From Glossina fuscipes (Eukaryota; Arthropoda; Insecta; Diptera; Glossinidae), in contig NW_023998415.1 in assembly GCF_014805625.2 (NCBI RefSeq), forward strand, positions 50,373,293-50,437,292: a stretch of 64,000 nucleotides of DNA, in the 5' to 3' direction. Below, piece after piece: positions 49,150 to 63,800 of the stretch. Each line of letters starts with the position of its first letter. Position 1 is the first letter of the stretch. Under the pieces are notes generated by a model that did no database searches, was not told the DNA's origin, and saw nothing but the letters and a program-made list of their open reading frames with translations. A program made the translations under genes and the position numbers.

Positions 49150-52100
49150 AATGGTACGATATTGTTTCTGCTCATTGGATTTCTCTATTTACGTACATAT
49201 GCGATAAAGAAGCCCAGATAAATTCTAATATACATATAAGTGTTGGTGAGAGAGTGTGAATGAATGTGACTGTGGAATTAAAGTAAAAAAAAGAATATAC
49301 ACATGCAAATGTGTTCTTACATACATGCCTTCGTATATTACTTTATTATTTAGTTAATTTCCTTTTTGTTGTTTTTATTAATGTTGTTGCTGAAGTTCAA
49401 GGCCAATAAACTCGTTTTGTCGATTTTATTTGTGTTTGTTCTATTCAAAGCGACATACATTTATAAATTTGCTATTCAATATTCGCTCGTGCGTTGTCTA
49501 ATATTGGAATTAGACAGCAACCACATCAACAAACACAGTTATCAAAGGCAAATATTTATGATATGATTGATATACATAGGGTTTAATAAGTTTTCTTCGA
49601 AACAAAATGTAAAAGTAAAATAAAATAGAGAGCCGATAGTCTGTGTTGCTAGTGCTCAATGTCTTTTTTTTAGTCTAAGAATTCATTTCATTAGTCTAAA
49701 ATTCAAATAATAATAATAATAAAATAAAATAGAATCGAATATAGAATAATCGTTATGAAGCGTGAAGAATATAATCCCCAAACGGTTTAAATTGAAAGAT
49801 ATTCAATCTACGCAAATAAACGAAACGAAAATATATAAACACGTGATTTTATCAGCGGCTTCGATTTGAAGTGGATGATGGTAGCACATTCGTAAGCACG
49901 AGGATTAAGATATCAATTATTTCACCAAAATGCACATGAAAAAAAATTCCGTAATTTCTGCTCGACCTACACATGCATAATATAGTATAAACCTCCCATG
50001 TTTCTTTCTATTTTTGAAACGCTATCTACTTTTACTTTGGTATAATAATTTGAAAATAAAATTCATTCGCATGTTTTTTATTTAATGCACATATTTGATC
50101 GTTTCAGCGCATCACCCATGTGCTGCGTCGTTCATTACTTTGGTTACGGCTGTTGTGGCAAGAAGGGCTTGTACTAAGTTCTCATAACGGCTTGTGGAAA
50201 AACCTTAACAGCTTATATATATCTTGGATTGTATTCAAATTGTTAACTGTTTTAAAATGTACATATAGCAATCTTTTAAGTAAACGTATTCTTCGTTAGC
50301 TCATTTAATATGTGTCAATATTAAATCAGTTTACTGATAAATCAAGTTTATATCCGCGAAACTAATCTAAAATCTAACATTTATTTTCACTCTTGTGAGT
50401 TTAAGATTAAAAATGCGTTCAATTGCAGATACGTTTACTATTAAGGGCGTTATGTTTTATAATGCCGTGTTCGTCTATTTTGATGAGGTGAAGTGTATGG
50501 GTGTGAAGTTCTGTAAGGCTCCAAGTTGATACACCTCAATAAAAAAGCGATCTTTCGTTCTTTTTGCCTGTCAGTTCCTCTTTATTAAACCACGAAGAAA
50601 CTTGATATTTACGCCTTCTTAAAGTCTTTGTGGCACTGCGACAGTTATGCAATCATCATCTACACTACGCATATTATTAAAATAAGCCAAGAAAAATTTT
50701 TGTAGCGTTTTTCCAAAGGATAGTTTTGGAGTTCTCTGACTAACTGTATCAACTGTATCGAATAAAACAGGACACAGCTCTCACGCAAGGATAATTAGAA
50801 GGCAAAAAAAAAAGAAAGAAAATGGTCCTCTTTTTTCCACCCTCCGGTTTGCATTAGTTTTAAGACTGCTTTTCGCTCATCTTCTTATAATTTGATTTAC
50901 ATTTTCCTTCCTGCCTCTTCTTCAATTTATTTTTTTTTTTATTATTTTATTGTACTGTAAGTGTGAAGGGCGGAAGGGAGGAGGAAGTGTTGAAACCAAT
51001 TTTATTAATTCAATCGAGAGTATACGCGATTTGAAAATGAGGTACTAAAAAAAATGTCTTTGAGTGTTGGTCAAAAGACGCCAGCAACTTTTTTGTTCCC
51101 ACAATATTATTAAAAACGAACGAGAAACAAACAAACGAAATAAGAAGAATAACAAAGAGAACAGACAGATTCGGCTTAAGCCGCATTATTTCATATATTT
51201 TTGTATTCATTTTTTTCTTTTACTCTATCATGATGAGACCGCAATTGTTGCTTTTCCTTTAAAACGTTTATCCCTGAGGTTCCCGATTTCGCGTCGTGTC
51301 GTCTACTTATTTAAAGACATTGCAAAAAACAAAAAAAGTGCAACGCCTGGGACGCTCAGGATTGAAAACTGACTGATTGACAGACCGCTTTTATTAATCA
51401 AATATGTTTGAAATTAAGAGGGTTTTTTGTTGCGTTCACTGTTATTTATATATTTGTTTGTTTATTTATACTTGAGCCCCAAGTACATTAACATTCTGTT
51501 GACTTCTTTTTTTCTGAAGTTCAGTGACTACGAATTTGAACAAAGTGGTCAGTGCTACTTGTTTGAAACCTGTTGTCGTAAACGTGCTATAACCACAAAT
51601 TCAAGTTAGTTTTTAATTAATATTAGACCTAAAATGAAAGACCCATGTGTAAAAAATGTCATACAAAGCGTAAATGAGCCTGTAATACAACCTTGGCTAC
51701 CTACTTACACCTAAACCTTTAAAATCCGTCTATTAGATAAACCATTTGGGTGGAACTCGTTCAATATTATGGAAGAGTCAAAATAGTTTACATCTTTGAT
51801 TAGATTTCAATACTGATTAGAATTAGTGTAAGAGCTCTTCTTTGTGCTCTTCTTGTCGTTGCCGGCTTTAAAGTGGAAATAAATACATAAATAAAGAAAT
51901 ATTAAAATTGATGTTGCAATGCAAGTCATTGTTTCAATTGCAATGATTATTTATCAAAGTAGCAACAAACAAATTTAAGCGAGCAGCAGAAACTCAAGCA
52001 ATCTTAGAAAAACATTCAAAGAATAACTTGTCATTAACAAATTTTGAGCCATATCGTGTATTAATCTGCAATTCATTGCAATTGCTCTGTGATTTTTATG

Positions 52101-53910
52101 TATTCGTTTGACGAGTTGCATATAAATCTTATCGGATGATATGCGAAAGTTGAAAAACACTGATTTTTAGCCCTTTTTATAAAGTACATTCTCTGCTGCG
52201 TAGGAGTTTTATAAACTTTTAGCAGCTATATTACTCTGAAACGTGAGATATAATTTTTTTTTTTCTTATTATAATTAATTAATTAATCAATGTCTCATTT
52301 CTAATCCAAAATTTCTACTTTCATCCTAAACAATTAAGATAATCATCCCTCCTATTATTGTTAAATTGTAAAAATTATCAGATTTTTATTAAATATTTTC
52401 GTGTATTACTAACACATTGATTTTTGCGATAAATGCAATGAATGTAATACTATATTCGTTACTTCTGAATAATTGGCGTAGGTACAAAGGTACAGAAGAG
52501 GAATATTACCCAACTAACTCATCCAAATCCAAGGTGCTATCAATGGAAGGTCAAAAAACACGACAACCAGATAGCAAGAGCATCTGAAACTCTCAAGTAA
52601 ATTGATTCTCTTTAACTCAATGAAAAATATGATTTTGCAAAAAGAAAATATAAACCTCAACATCGTACAAATTTTAAAAACATAGGCGTTCATCTCGTAT
52701 CGCTGAGGATATATAATCATCCATCTTAAGAATTTTGATATATTCACCTTTAAATTAATCTCATCCGGGAGTAAATTTGCAGCTAACTATTGGTAGTGAA
52801 AAAGTGGAAGAAATCTTGTTTTACTTCTTCACCGTTATTCTTTGAGATGTATTGAATTTTCTTTTGAGTTTGCAAATACGTAAAATGTGTATTCAGAAAA
52901 CTGCTTCTTTACAGTACTTGTGAGTTGAGTAATCCTCCTTCTGAGTGTAACATACAATATTTTTCTTTTCACTCAAACTTATAGATTCCACTTGGATTTG
53001 TAATTACTTTGAACAAATTAATATTTTATGTAAATTTATATTCTTTAAAATCCAGAGCAAAAGAATTTATTATAAGCACGTAGGTGTATGCATGCATGAA
53101 AATTGTCAGTTCAATGGAAATCAATTGTTTAAATTTTGATTTAAAAAGCATCATTTGTTGATATGATCACTTTAGTAATTAATGGCAACGCCATCACAAG
53201 CTCGGTTGATACTTTTGCTAGGTATGGAAAGTGCAATTGACAGAGTTGAATCGGAGGCTAAAGTCCCCAATTTGTTCCAAATTCTCTGCTAATCAATAAA
53301 AAACATCTGTTGAAATTCTATATAAACAAACGAACAATTTGGCAATTTAACAACAAAAGCAACAGTAGTAGTGAATAAATCATATAAATAAATAAATAAA
53401 CCGTTTATAAAAAAATAAAGCATATTGCGGCTTTTCTTTCCTATTTTAACTTTGAATCCATTATACAGTATAGGAAACGAAGGAAAACGGAAAGATTATT
53501 CTTTGATTACAGTTAATATAAGATATATAAACATATAAACATATTTCGTCATCAAAAAGAAGATAAAACTAAAAAGAAATTCTAACAGGACGTATAAGCA
53601 ATATCAATCAATACATTAATATTACACCTAAAGGTAGGCAAGCAAAGCCAACGTTAAAAACGGGGCTGTTATAGTACTGACAATATCACAAAAGAAAACT
53701 TAAAAAGATAAAATTTTAAAATTTATATTTAATTGACATATTTATTTATGGCAAACAATTATGAAATACCATCTTGGTAAGTGTGGCCGCGTTTCGTATC
53801 GTGAAAAAAACAATCAAACTATCAGTGATTCATTCAAGGGCTGGAAAACCTCCTACTGGTCTTTTTTCATTTTGCAATGCCGACGGCAATTTGCATTTTC
53901 AATGAATATG

Positions 53911-54030
53911 TTTAACAGATTTCGTGAGTCATAAAGCTCTTTTAACAGTTTTCGTGAGTCGTAAAGCTCTTTTAACAGATTTCGTGAGACATAAAGCTCT
54001 TTTAACAGATTTCGGGACCACATAAAGCTG
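53911..54030. repeat. Four tandem 30-bp repeats
   Basis: Units start at 53911, 53941, 53971 and 54001, with consensus TTTAACAGATTTCGTGAGTC followed by ATAAAGCTCT. The fourth is the most diverged. Being a multiple of three, the array keeps a minus-strand frame open with a ten-residue period (SRNLLKELYD), which is a by-product rather than a gene. Confidence 0.9.
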
Positions 54031-55682
54031 GCGGCTTTGCAAATTAAACGATCTGGCAATTTAAGTTGTTAGTTGGGCACTCAACTATTTTTGGCAATTT
54101 TTTTATTTATTATAAGCGACTCTGTGCTTTGCCTTTCAATGTAATTTGAAGAACATTTTCGAATTAAAATTATAAAATTGCATTTGTGGCTTATGCTACT
54201 TTTGCTACTTTGCAAAGCTGTCGGCAAAAGTCCACCAATTTTACACAAGCGCTTATGTACAAAGAAAAGCGCTTGATTAACATTTCACCAGATGATGGCG
54301 CTGCTTTCCATCGAATGTGTTGGATACTAGAAATAACAAACATCGTGCGAACAATTGATAATAAACTGAAAAATAAAAACTCAACTAATGTTTACTGTTG
54401 TTATTATTTGAGATGAATGTTTCTTTTATTAATTTGTAAGAAGAAATAATTAAAACTTATTAAAAACTTTTTAAATAATTTTTTATATATCTATATTTTT
54501 ATTAAGGTTAGTGAAAGTTTTTCGGCAAGAACATTTAAATAAACGATCGGAAAAAATTCAGGTAATCTTTTAAGTTGAAATGTGAGGCTAAATGTGAACA
54601 CGCCAAAGACGTACAAACTAAAGTCATTTTGTGGACGCTAAAGCTATTTTGGTGGATTGCATTTGACATAACAGAAATTCTACAACGTTGCAAAACTACG
54701 TAATTTATTTTAACGAAAGGTAATATTTTGCATATAATCTTTTAAGATACACAACGTTGAAAAATTCCGTACATTGATGATTCATACGTTCATTTTTTTT
54801 CCTTCTTCTAGTTTTATCAAAAATAAGCTTGTAATAGCATCGTGCTTATATCTGATTTTATGACTAACTATGTGCACTTTCAAAAAATTGAAAAATGTTA
54901 TAATAAACGAGGTATAGAGCAAAAAGCAGAAAACGTTTTAAACAATAAATCAAAGCAAAATTTGAAATGTAATTATGTATAATATATTCTTAGTTTATAC
55001 ATAAGACAAGCCGCTTTTAGAAGCAGTACAACTACAAATAAAAAATGTTATAAGCACAGCTTTCAATAAAAATGAAGCTTGAACCGTTCGATGTAAGAAC
55101 AAGTATGAAGGTGTATTTGCCTGACACAACTGCCTGACGCACGTGCAAAATGTAGAGCAAAATGTTCCTATCCTCTCTTCATTTTTATATATATCTCTCT
55201 CACCTTTATTTGGTGCTATTGCTTTTGTTATTATTATATACGTGTAAACATATATATACATCTCATATTGATATTTAACCCCCTAAAAGAGAAGATTGTT
55301 ATAATGGATTTATGTGTTTTGTATATCATTGCATTTTTGTATGCTTATATGCTTCAAGACAAATTGAAAGCGAATGAAGGCGAACTGTTGTGACCCGCTT
55401 TGAATTGACCTTTAAATGTAATTCCATGAGAATTTATATATTGAATGAATAGTGTACGGGCATATATCACTGCTATTGATGTTCGCTTTTCATGGTGCTT
55501 ATATTGTCTATAAAGTATTAAGTTGTAATTAAAGCCCGCTGAACAAGTTCAAAATCAGGCCGCATTGTCATAATTATGCCTATTTCAACTTTCCACTTTT
55601 TTCTTTGATAATCAAATTCTTTTCATAATCAAAGAATTAGTTCCAACTGCGGACAGATAGACAATTAGAACACAACCTAAAC

Positions 55683-55683
55683 G

Positions 55684-55731
<48 letters not shown>

Positions 55732-55762
55732 CATATATACAAATATATACATATACATTATC
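55683..55762. repeat. TA microsatellite
   Basis: (TA)n with ACATA interruptions, the longest TA run in the right half of the window. Confidence 0.9.
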
Positions 55763-57654
55763 GGAAATCTTGTAAGAAGAAAATTTCTACGTCCACTTCT
55801 TTATGAATTTTGTCTGCTCGAGTAGATGTGTGTTAATGGCTTATACACATCATTAGAGTAAATAGATCGAATTTTAGGATATTTAGGTCTTATCGAATTA
55901 ATTATTATTTTCCACATAAGTTCAAGGTTTCTCTTAGGTGTCTGTTACTGAAACGGTCAGATTGCACTTATTTGAGTATGAAATTCTGACAAACTATAAA
56001 TTTAGGTAACGTGAGCCTATGGGATTACTCACGGAATATGAGGAGTCATGTGTTATTATTATATTATAATTATATACACCAATTTTTGATTTTTTAGTTC
56101 GAAGTAATTAGTGAAAACGTCAATTTTTTGGGGAATGATTGTATTACTAAAGGAACTTGTAACTTTGTCCCTATTTTTAAGATACACATTTGTACATTCT
56201 ATGTATTTTAGCGCTTTACGTACCGATTTATTTAATTGCCTGTTTGTGGGTAGAAGATCTCTTTCCAACGACAACAAAAATTTATTCATAATAGGAACGA
56301 AAAAGATAAATTAATTTTAGCCAGCTTTCTACATTTTCTCACAGTTAGTTGCCATGCGCCTGAAATGTATGCAGTGTTTTTCTCTAATTCTTCACCAAAA
56401 GTAAGGAATGATATAAGAGCAAAATGGAAAAAAACTAATTGCGTTTAGTGTCGTTCATTCTTTTCTCGTTATTTACTATTACTCTGGCTTACTACGTTGA
56501 TATTAAATCTTAGTCCTCTTGCTGCCTCTTGCTGCCAACATCATGTTCCTCCCATTTCCACATATTTTTAATAATGTAATAATGTAAATAACCTATTTCG
56601 TTACCACACACGATTAATCATAACTTAAACTATAAGCTGAAATTAATGTGTGCACCTGTCAACGTAATTAATTATAACTTATCCTGGTGGCAATAAATGT
56701 CATTTAATGCAAAGTTGCAATTCGATGAAAATAATTTAGGGTAAAATTGAAATAACAATAACAACAAATTTGCATTATAGAATGTCAGTGTTAGATTTCT
56801 TATTACATCGTACCATTCGTGGGAGATTAGTTACACCTATCAAAGGATGGGAAAGGATTTTGAAGAAGCCACAAGTTTGGGAATAACAACAGGCACAGGA
56901 GCTTTCGTAAGTAATAAAAAAAGAAACCGTTTAGAGTTATATACCGAATGCCAGAATCTACTAGAAAAAGAATTTACTATTCATTACTCATTCGAGATAC
57001 TGTAAAAACTACCGGGAGTAATAGTAAAGATCTTGTTTCCGAGGAATTAATTGATTGTAATAAATTCAATGTTCATAATGTCTGTAGAAACATTAAATGA
57101 GTCTCGCTTTCTGTTTGGGACAATAGCGATAATTTTCATGCTCTTAGGTTGCAAATTGCGTTCTTATTTAAACAAACATTATAATTAGGTATCAATATAA
57201 ATAATTTTGCTTCTGAAAGGTATCGATATTTTTTACATTGTCTAATATTCATTTATTAACATATTTTCTTTAAATATTAACCTGTTAAAGGGGAATATTT
57301 TTAATTAAAACTCTCAGCCTTACCTCGCTCTGAGGAAATGCAAAATTGATAATTAGTGATATAAAAGCGAAAGGTTAACATACGCCGCAAAGCTTAATTT
57401 TCCGTTAAAAAAGCTCTATTACTAAGAAGAAAAAGCTTTGGCTAAATACCTTAAGCTTTCATTTACTATGAATGAAAACTTTTACTAATTGCAGGCAAAT
57501 GACAATTGTATTATTTCATGCAAATGAATGCACATACACACACGCATGCATTCAACACACACGTACGATTTTCGTTTTTTTTTCAGAGGTAGGTACAAAA
57601 ACAAATTGAGCTGTTTGTATTATATAAAAAGAGTAAATCAACTGTCTATGGTTT

Positions 57655-57716
57655 TTGGCCGTTTTAACAGAAACTGGTCGCTTTTTTAACAAATTGGTCA
57701 TTTTAATAGAAAATTT
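57655..57716. repeat. Three imperfect ~20-bp repeats
   Basis: TTGGCCGTTTTAACAGAAAC, TGGTCGCTTTTTTAACAAAT and TGGTCATTTTAATAGAAAAT follow each other directly. Confidence 0.6.
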
Positions 57717-59292
57717 AAAAAAAAAGTGAACAACAAAAATATTTTAATTTCACTCTTGTGTCATCATGGTCAATAGATCCATTCGGCCATAGTCCTACCC
57801 TGCCTTACATGTTGAAAAAAGCCGGTTTTTAAAATTTGCTTATACAAAGGATACATTGTTGTATTAGACTTGCAAAAAGTTTGAAGTAAGAGGATGCGAA
57901 TTCTTTATATATATTCTTTTATTTTTTTATATTTTTTTATTTTGTGTTGTGTGCGAACGAATGACTGAACAGTGAACAACAGTAGCATTTGTATAAGTAT
58001 ATTTGGATCGAGGTTGTTGTGCTGCATTGGATGCAAAAAGTGCATTCACCTTAATACTCTTTGTGTATGTGACGTTGTTTGTGTGATAAACGTAAACAGT
58101 TTCTTGAGAGCCTCTGCTCTAACTCCCGCTGCATACAAACACGTAAGCATGTTTATGCTTACATACATATATGCATTTTTGTGCGAGTTTGTGTTTGTGT
58201 AACGTGTAAGACTGACATTTAGGTTAAATTCGTTATTAATTAAAAGACAAGATTATTTTTTGAAAAAATGTACAAATATAACAAATATAAATTGAAAAAT
58301 AAAAGCAATAAAGGGTAAGGTAAAAATAAAAGGCCCCTTATCGATATTGTTGCCGCTATAATTGTTGTTAATGTTAATATTTAATGTTGAAAAATTGCTT
58401 ACAAAAAGTTAATATCGCACGCGTATGTGTGTGTTTGCGTGTATGTATAAGTGTTGTTTACACATGATTCAGGGCTAAATCTGACTTTAAAAATTATCGT
58501 TCGTTCTTTTTTTTTCTATTTTGTTATAGAATTTGTTTTCATTGCGATTTATCAACTTAACACATTTACATATATGTGCACAAGCGCATAAATAAATTGA
58601 TCGAACTATAGCTTGGCTTGTATCTGTGTGTGTGTATTGAAGGTCAAACATGGGCAACGACTCTACACTTAACAATCACATTTTTTTGCTATTACATGCA
58701 TACACGCTGTGTATAAGTAAGCATGCATGTGCGTGTACGTGTTTATGTTTCATGCTTATTTCGATTGAACTTCTCTGACCACCCATAAATTTTCGAATAG
58801 ACATATGGCAAATACGGAGACAAACTACATTTCGCTTCTCGAGTAAATCTTGGCGTCCCATTATCTATAAATTTTTTTTGATTGTGCTTGATCGTGTCAA
58901 AATCTCGATCTTTGAAAAGTTATTTCTTACACCGAAAACATGGGCCTGAGTTTTGAAAATCATCATTACAAAAGATATCTTAAAGAGATTTGATATATTC
59001 TGTTCAATGTTACATATGAAATGATTCGTATTGCAATAAATTCAATTCAATTGTAGCTATTATTGGGATTAATTTCGTAGAGGTATTAATTAATTAGTTT
59101 AAAGAAGGGGGAAAGACTAACTTGGAAAGCTTGTAATTTCTTTTTAAAAATTGGTCGAATCGCTTCTGACAAGCAGAAATAATTACAAATTCGGATCCAC
59201 AATAATTTAATTAATTTATTATACCTACTATAGCATTAAAGGATGCGTGCATACTCATTTTATTTTTCTCCATAATGTATGTAAAACTCAAA

Positions 59293-60846
59293 AGGAAGCT
59301 TCAGAGACCCTATAAAGTATATATTCTTGATCACTGTGACATTCTAAGTTGATGTATCCATGTCTGTTCGTTTGTGTGTCTATGTGGCGTTTGTTGTGCT
59401 CACTTTCTTGGTCGCATAAAAGAAGATATCGGCTTCAAATTTGGTAGAAGCATTAAAAATTTTTGCAGGCAGGTTGGTATTAAAAATGAGCCAAATTGGT
59501 CAGAACAAAATTCCGAGTGGAGCATAAACTAAACGCTACTACGTTTTTCTTAGCAAAAATTTGTGGGTTTCTTCTCGTTACTTAAAAATTATAAAGGTTA
59601 CACAACCTACAATTTTCCACATTTACTTTACGAAGCACTCTACTATTTATGTGGAAAAATTGAAAAAATCGGCCATGCTTACACAAAGTTACAAGTGATT
59701 AAATTTTCATTTTTTTCATTTTTTTAGGTTTTATGGTTATTTATCGTAAGGGAAACAAGATAGAATACTTAAAAGTATTTTCTACATTCCTCAAATGAAG
59801 ATATATTATCTTCCCAAAAATGGGCTGATTCTGAAATGGATATGGTAGACACTGCGAACTAGTGGATTAATTTTTTCGTGATAATACCGGCGATACGTGT
59901 ATCAAATAAAACAACTTGGAGAGTCGCATCCAAAAAGCATAGTGGTACGCGAGAATGTAACTTTTTTACTTGTTTTTTAGTTAAGTTATGTAAAGATTCT
60001 TTGACATTGTACTAACATTTTGCTCAATCAATTCTTAATTCACTCTTAAAAGATCATACCATTTGCGATCTTTGCGCTATACATCACTGTATTTGTTGGG
60101 TGATGATGACAAAAATATTTCGATTGTATTTTCAGAAAGAAGGGACATGAATTTTTGGGTCCTTGTACATCAAATTGCTTTATAATTCAAAAATCCCGCA
60201 TTTGTCACTGCGAAGTTGGGCGCATATATTAATACTTCAACGGCATCCGAAGCTGAAATTTTCTTATTAAGCCATATAACGATATTTTTTAGTGGGCGTG
60301 CTGAATATATTAGATTTGGTCTATTTTCAGTAATTCGATTTTACTTTTTGGTAATAACAACGAAAGCAGTTACGTGTGCTTATCAAGTATTTGTAGTAAA
60401 ATATGTGCCCGCTTTCCAAAAATACTGTTGAGATACTATTAGGTCGCTCGTCCATCTTTTGAAATCATGGTTACGATTTCAATACTTTCTGTCTAACTTT
60501 TTTCCGTCTCAACGAGGATATTGATGTAAATATCACCAGTTCCGATATTTAAGTTGAATTTAAAGTTTTTCTTCACTAAACTTTCTATGTCAAGTTAGCA
60601 AATCAATATATCACGTACATGTGGTTTTCAATGCGCACATTAATCTTTAAATTACTAGAAAATCGTTCCAAAAAAGTAAATTTGAATAATATACGATACA
60701 AGATACGCAGATAGATTTCAGTATTTACATCTATATATTTGTATACATTCCTATCTCACAATGACTAACGCTCTGCACAAGAAACTAATGGCGGATATTA
60801 TAAGATAACACCCAAGCCGAAGATAATTTTTTTTTTTTCTTTGTTT
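59293..60846 (+). repeat. Interspersed repeat family, longest copy
   Basis: Opens with AGGAAGCTTCAGAGACCCTA and TAAAGTATATATTCTTGATC, continues with CCATGTCTGTTCGTTTGTG, has an internal AGTGGGCGTG (60290), and closes with GGATATTATAAGATAACACC, CAAGCCGAAG and a T-run. About 1.55 kb between the ends, compared with 0.5-0.75 kb in other copies, so it may be the nearest to full length or may contain another insertion. No coding frame. Confidence 0.55.
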
Positions 60847-63800
60847 AGAGTGATGCTTTGTGACGCTTTGTTGACCGGATGACTACAAAAAGGAATAGTG
60901 AAGCGTATAGCCTGTAGGAAAAAGACGGAAGGATTTAGAAATGTTCAATAAATGTATTATCTGAACCTCATTTCGATTAAGTCGAAATGTTTTCGGGAAA
61001 TCCACCGTCTTTTATTTTCAATTCTCTAATACGAAATTTGGTGTTTGAAATTTCTAAACGGGTAGCAGCGATAAAAGTCGGATATTTGATTAATATCTTT
61101 GTAGGTTATCTGTCGACACACATGCGTATGTGCATATATATACTTGATATTCATAAGCATGTTCATATATAATTATCAAAATTCTTTTTTTAATCCTACG
61201 CAAACACAACAAGACAAAACAACAAAAACAATAAAAAATAACAAATTTAATATTAACTGACAATCCACAATACATCCAGCGTAAGATCGCTCAATCGCAT
61301 ACACATATAACATAAGAAGAGCTGATAATAATGTAGAGTACGGCTGTATCCCCCAACCACCTCTACATGCAACCATCCTAAAATACAACACCGTTCAATT
61401 GTGTAGTTTACAGTTTATGGGGTCATAACTCAATACCAACAATAACTAACAATATTTTTTTTAACAGATTATTTTTATTATTTTCGTGTTAATTTCCACT
61501 AACACCGAGAAAAAATCGATTGAATCACCAACGGAGAGCCGGCCAGCTTCCTATACATTTGAGTTGAATTAAAAAAAACAATAATAGTAAAAAAATAGAG
61601 ATAAAAGAATAAGAAGCAGGAAAAAAATTATTTATGAAAAAATTATGCTCTTCCAAACTCAACTCTTTGTCACATTATCATCACTACGCAGTACGCATGA
61701 TTGTTAGCGGAAGAACTAAATATACCCAACCGATTATAAATCTACGGTACTGTTGATAACATTAATAAGCGATAAGTGAAGAAAAAGAAAAGCTCGTTCA
61801 AACGAAACTTGTTCTTCTACACCAAATTTCCGGCAGACAGGACTGAATTCATTTCGACATTCAAACTAATCAAGGACATACTACTCCATACACTTGATGG
61901 GGCCTCCCAGGTGCCAAAAATCACTTCCAAGTGAAATACAATGTGCTTACGCAAACGACTTGCTACATCAAGCGGACTTACAATGAGCTGTAGGTAATAG
62001 AAAATAAGACGTGACGGATAGCCAACACTAGAGGACAATAATATATAACGAATAATATGTAATAAGTGACATTGAAATTGGGATAATAGTTACAGAATAG
62101 CGACATAAGTAGTTATTATCCAGGCAAAATTAGACCCGATAGTTGAATTTTCTTGCTTTTCTGACTCTGTCGCTCTCCCTGACTTAACTGATAACTCTGT
62201 CATCGACTAGCCAGAGCTTGTTCCTCTCGAGGAAGGGGGGAAAGAGATGATAGTGTATGAAAAAATTCGACTAAAATGTTGAAAGTATCGAGAACGTGGG
62301 AAAAGTCTATGCAAGAAGTAGATTGACGTAAAGACAGGTAGGGTAGCTAAAAAATGAACAGTCGCGTGATAGAATGACAGAATTTATGCATTTTGCATAG
62401 ATTGTTTGTGGTTGTTGGAGATCAATCTAAAGCAGTGGATTTTAGCAGTCGAAAACTTTAAAACATTTCTGAGATATCTTTTTATATTATGTTCCTAAAG
62501 ACATAGTGTTAAGTATCTTAATACTTAATATTTTTAATTTTCTCCGGAAAGATAGAATGAAATTATATGTCTGCATCTTATAGATTTTACAGATATAAGC
62601 GATAAGATGAAAACTTTTGGCACTGTTGGACGGAATGCATATCTTTATGAGCTTCTTACAGCTAAAATTCAAGCTTCTAGAAAGGGAACAGTAAAGCCAT
62701 CATCAATGAGTAGGTAGGTGGGCGTGACAAAATACTATATAACCAATGTTATGAAAAATTTGTTTGTTAATTCCAACAAATTTACCGAGATAGATTGTGA
62801 TTTCTAAATTTATGTATATGTATGTACATATTTTTATTGAGGTTGGCTTATCTTTCGAATAGGAATGAAGAGAAATTTTTTTACGTGTAAATAGTATATT
62901 ATGCTAGATGTTAAGTATATGGTGTTGTTAGAGTAGTACAACTTGTGCGTAAGTATGCATAGATAATGTTGTTGAAGGCCTGGGTCATTGTACGCTGCCT
63001 GTATAGCGAGATATACTGTATTTCCAAGGCCAAAGCCATTGAAAATGATGATGGTGATGATGCAGGATGTGGTGGAAAGAATAAAATGTGCGCAAACACA
63101 AGAGAAAAGCGAAATTGGTTCTGTGGGGGGTGACATAAAAGGGTGGAAAGTGGGACAACTATAAATTTAAACGACGCAGATGCCAGAGCACAGTATACAG
63201 CTTTCTGTTTAAGGAAAGGAAGTGAGAAGCGCTAAGATTTTCATTTATTTTTTTCTAGGCAAATGCAAGGAGAAGAATATATGGCAAAGTATACGAATTG
63301 GTGGCAACTGGTGGCAATTCGTATACTTACCCGTATAGGTGGCAAGTTTAATAGCTTGATTCGACCAACCATTCACAGTAATTGCGCAGATCTACTCGCG
63401 TCGTTTCAAAATGCAACGTGCAATGTAAAGAGTTATCTGAACGTAAAACTGAAAAATTAAGAAAAACAGTAAAAAGAAAGAAAAGCTCGTACCCCCATTC
63501 TTTTTGCAAGAAATCATTTGAATCCGGAAGGTAAATATCATTGCTCCCACGTAGCCACCCGTTAAATTTAAATGAGATCATTTTAATAAATAAAAGTACT
63601 TTCTGTTTCCATCTTTAACAAAACTACAATTATTTTCGTTTAGTCTTTGTAAAATTTGTTTTTTTTCAAGAATCTTTTGTTATCCGTTTTCGATAAATTT
63701 TCTTTCGATTTGAGTCTAAAGCCTCTCCTTTAACCGTGATTATTTTTTCCTTGCACAATCGAAGGACGGCGATAAAAATTGGTATGTTCCCTTGGCAACG

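Larger units (their letters stand above)
45007..59292. other. Upstream stretch, no gene seen
   Basis: Contains a repeat fragment (47230), the tandem repeats at 49077, 53911 and 57655, and the TA microsatellite at 55683. Open frames reach about 104 codons without recognisable motifs. Confidence 0.5.

Noticed and set aside
50110..50300. Plus-strand open frame after an acceptor-like TTTCAG
   Set aside because: No recognisable motif, no donor, and of a length expected by chance.
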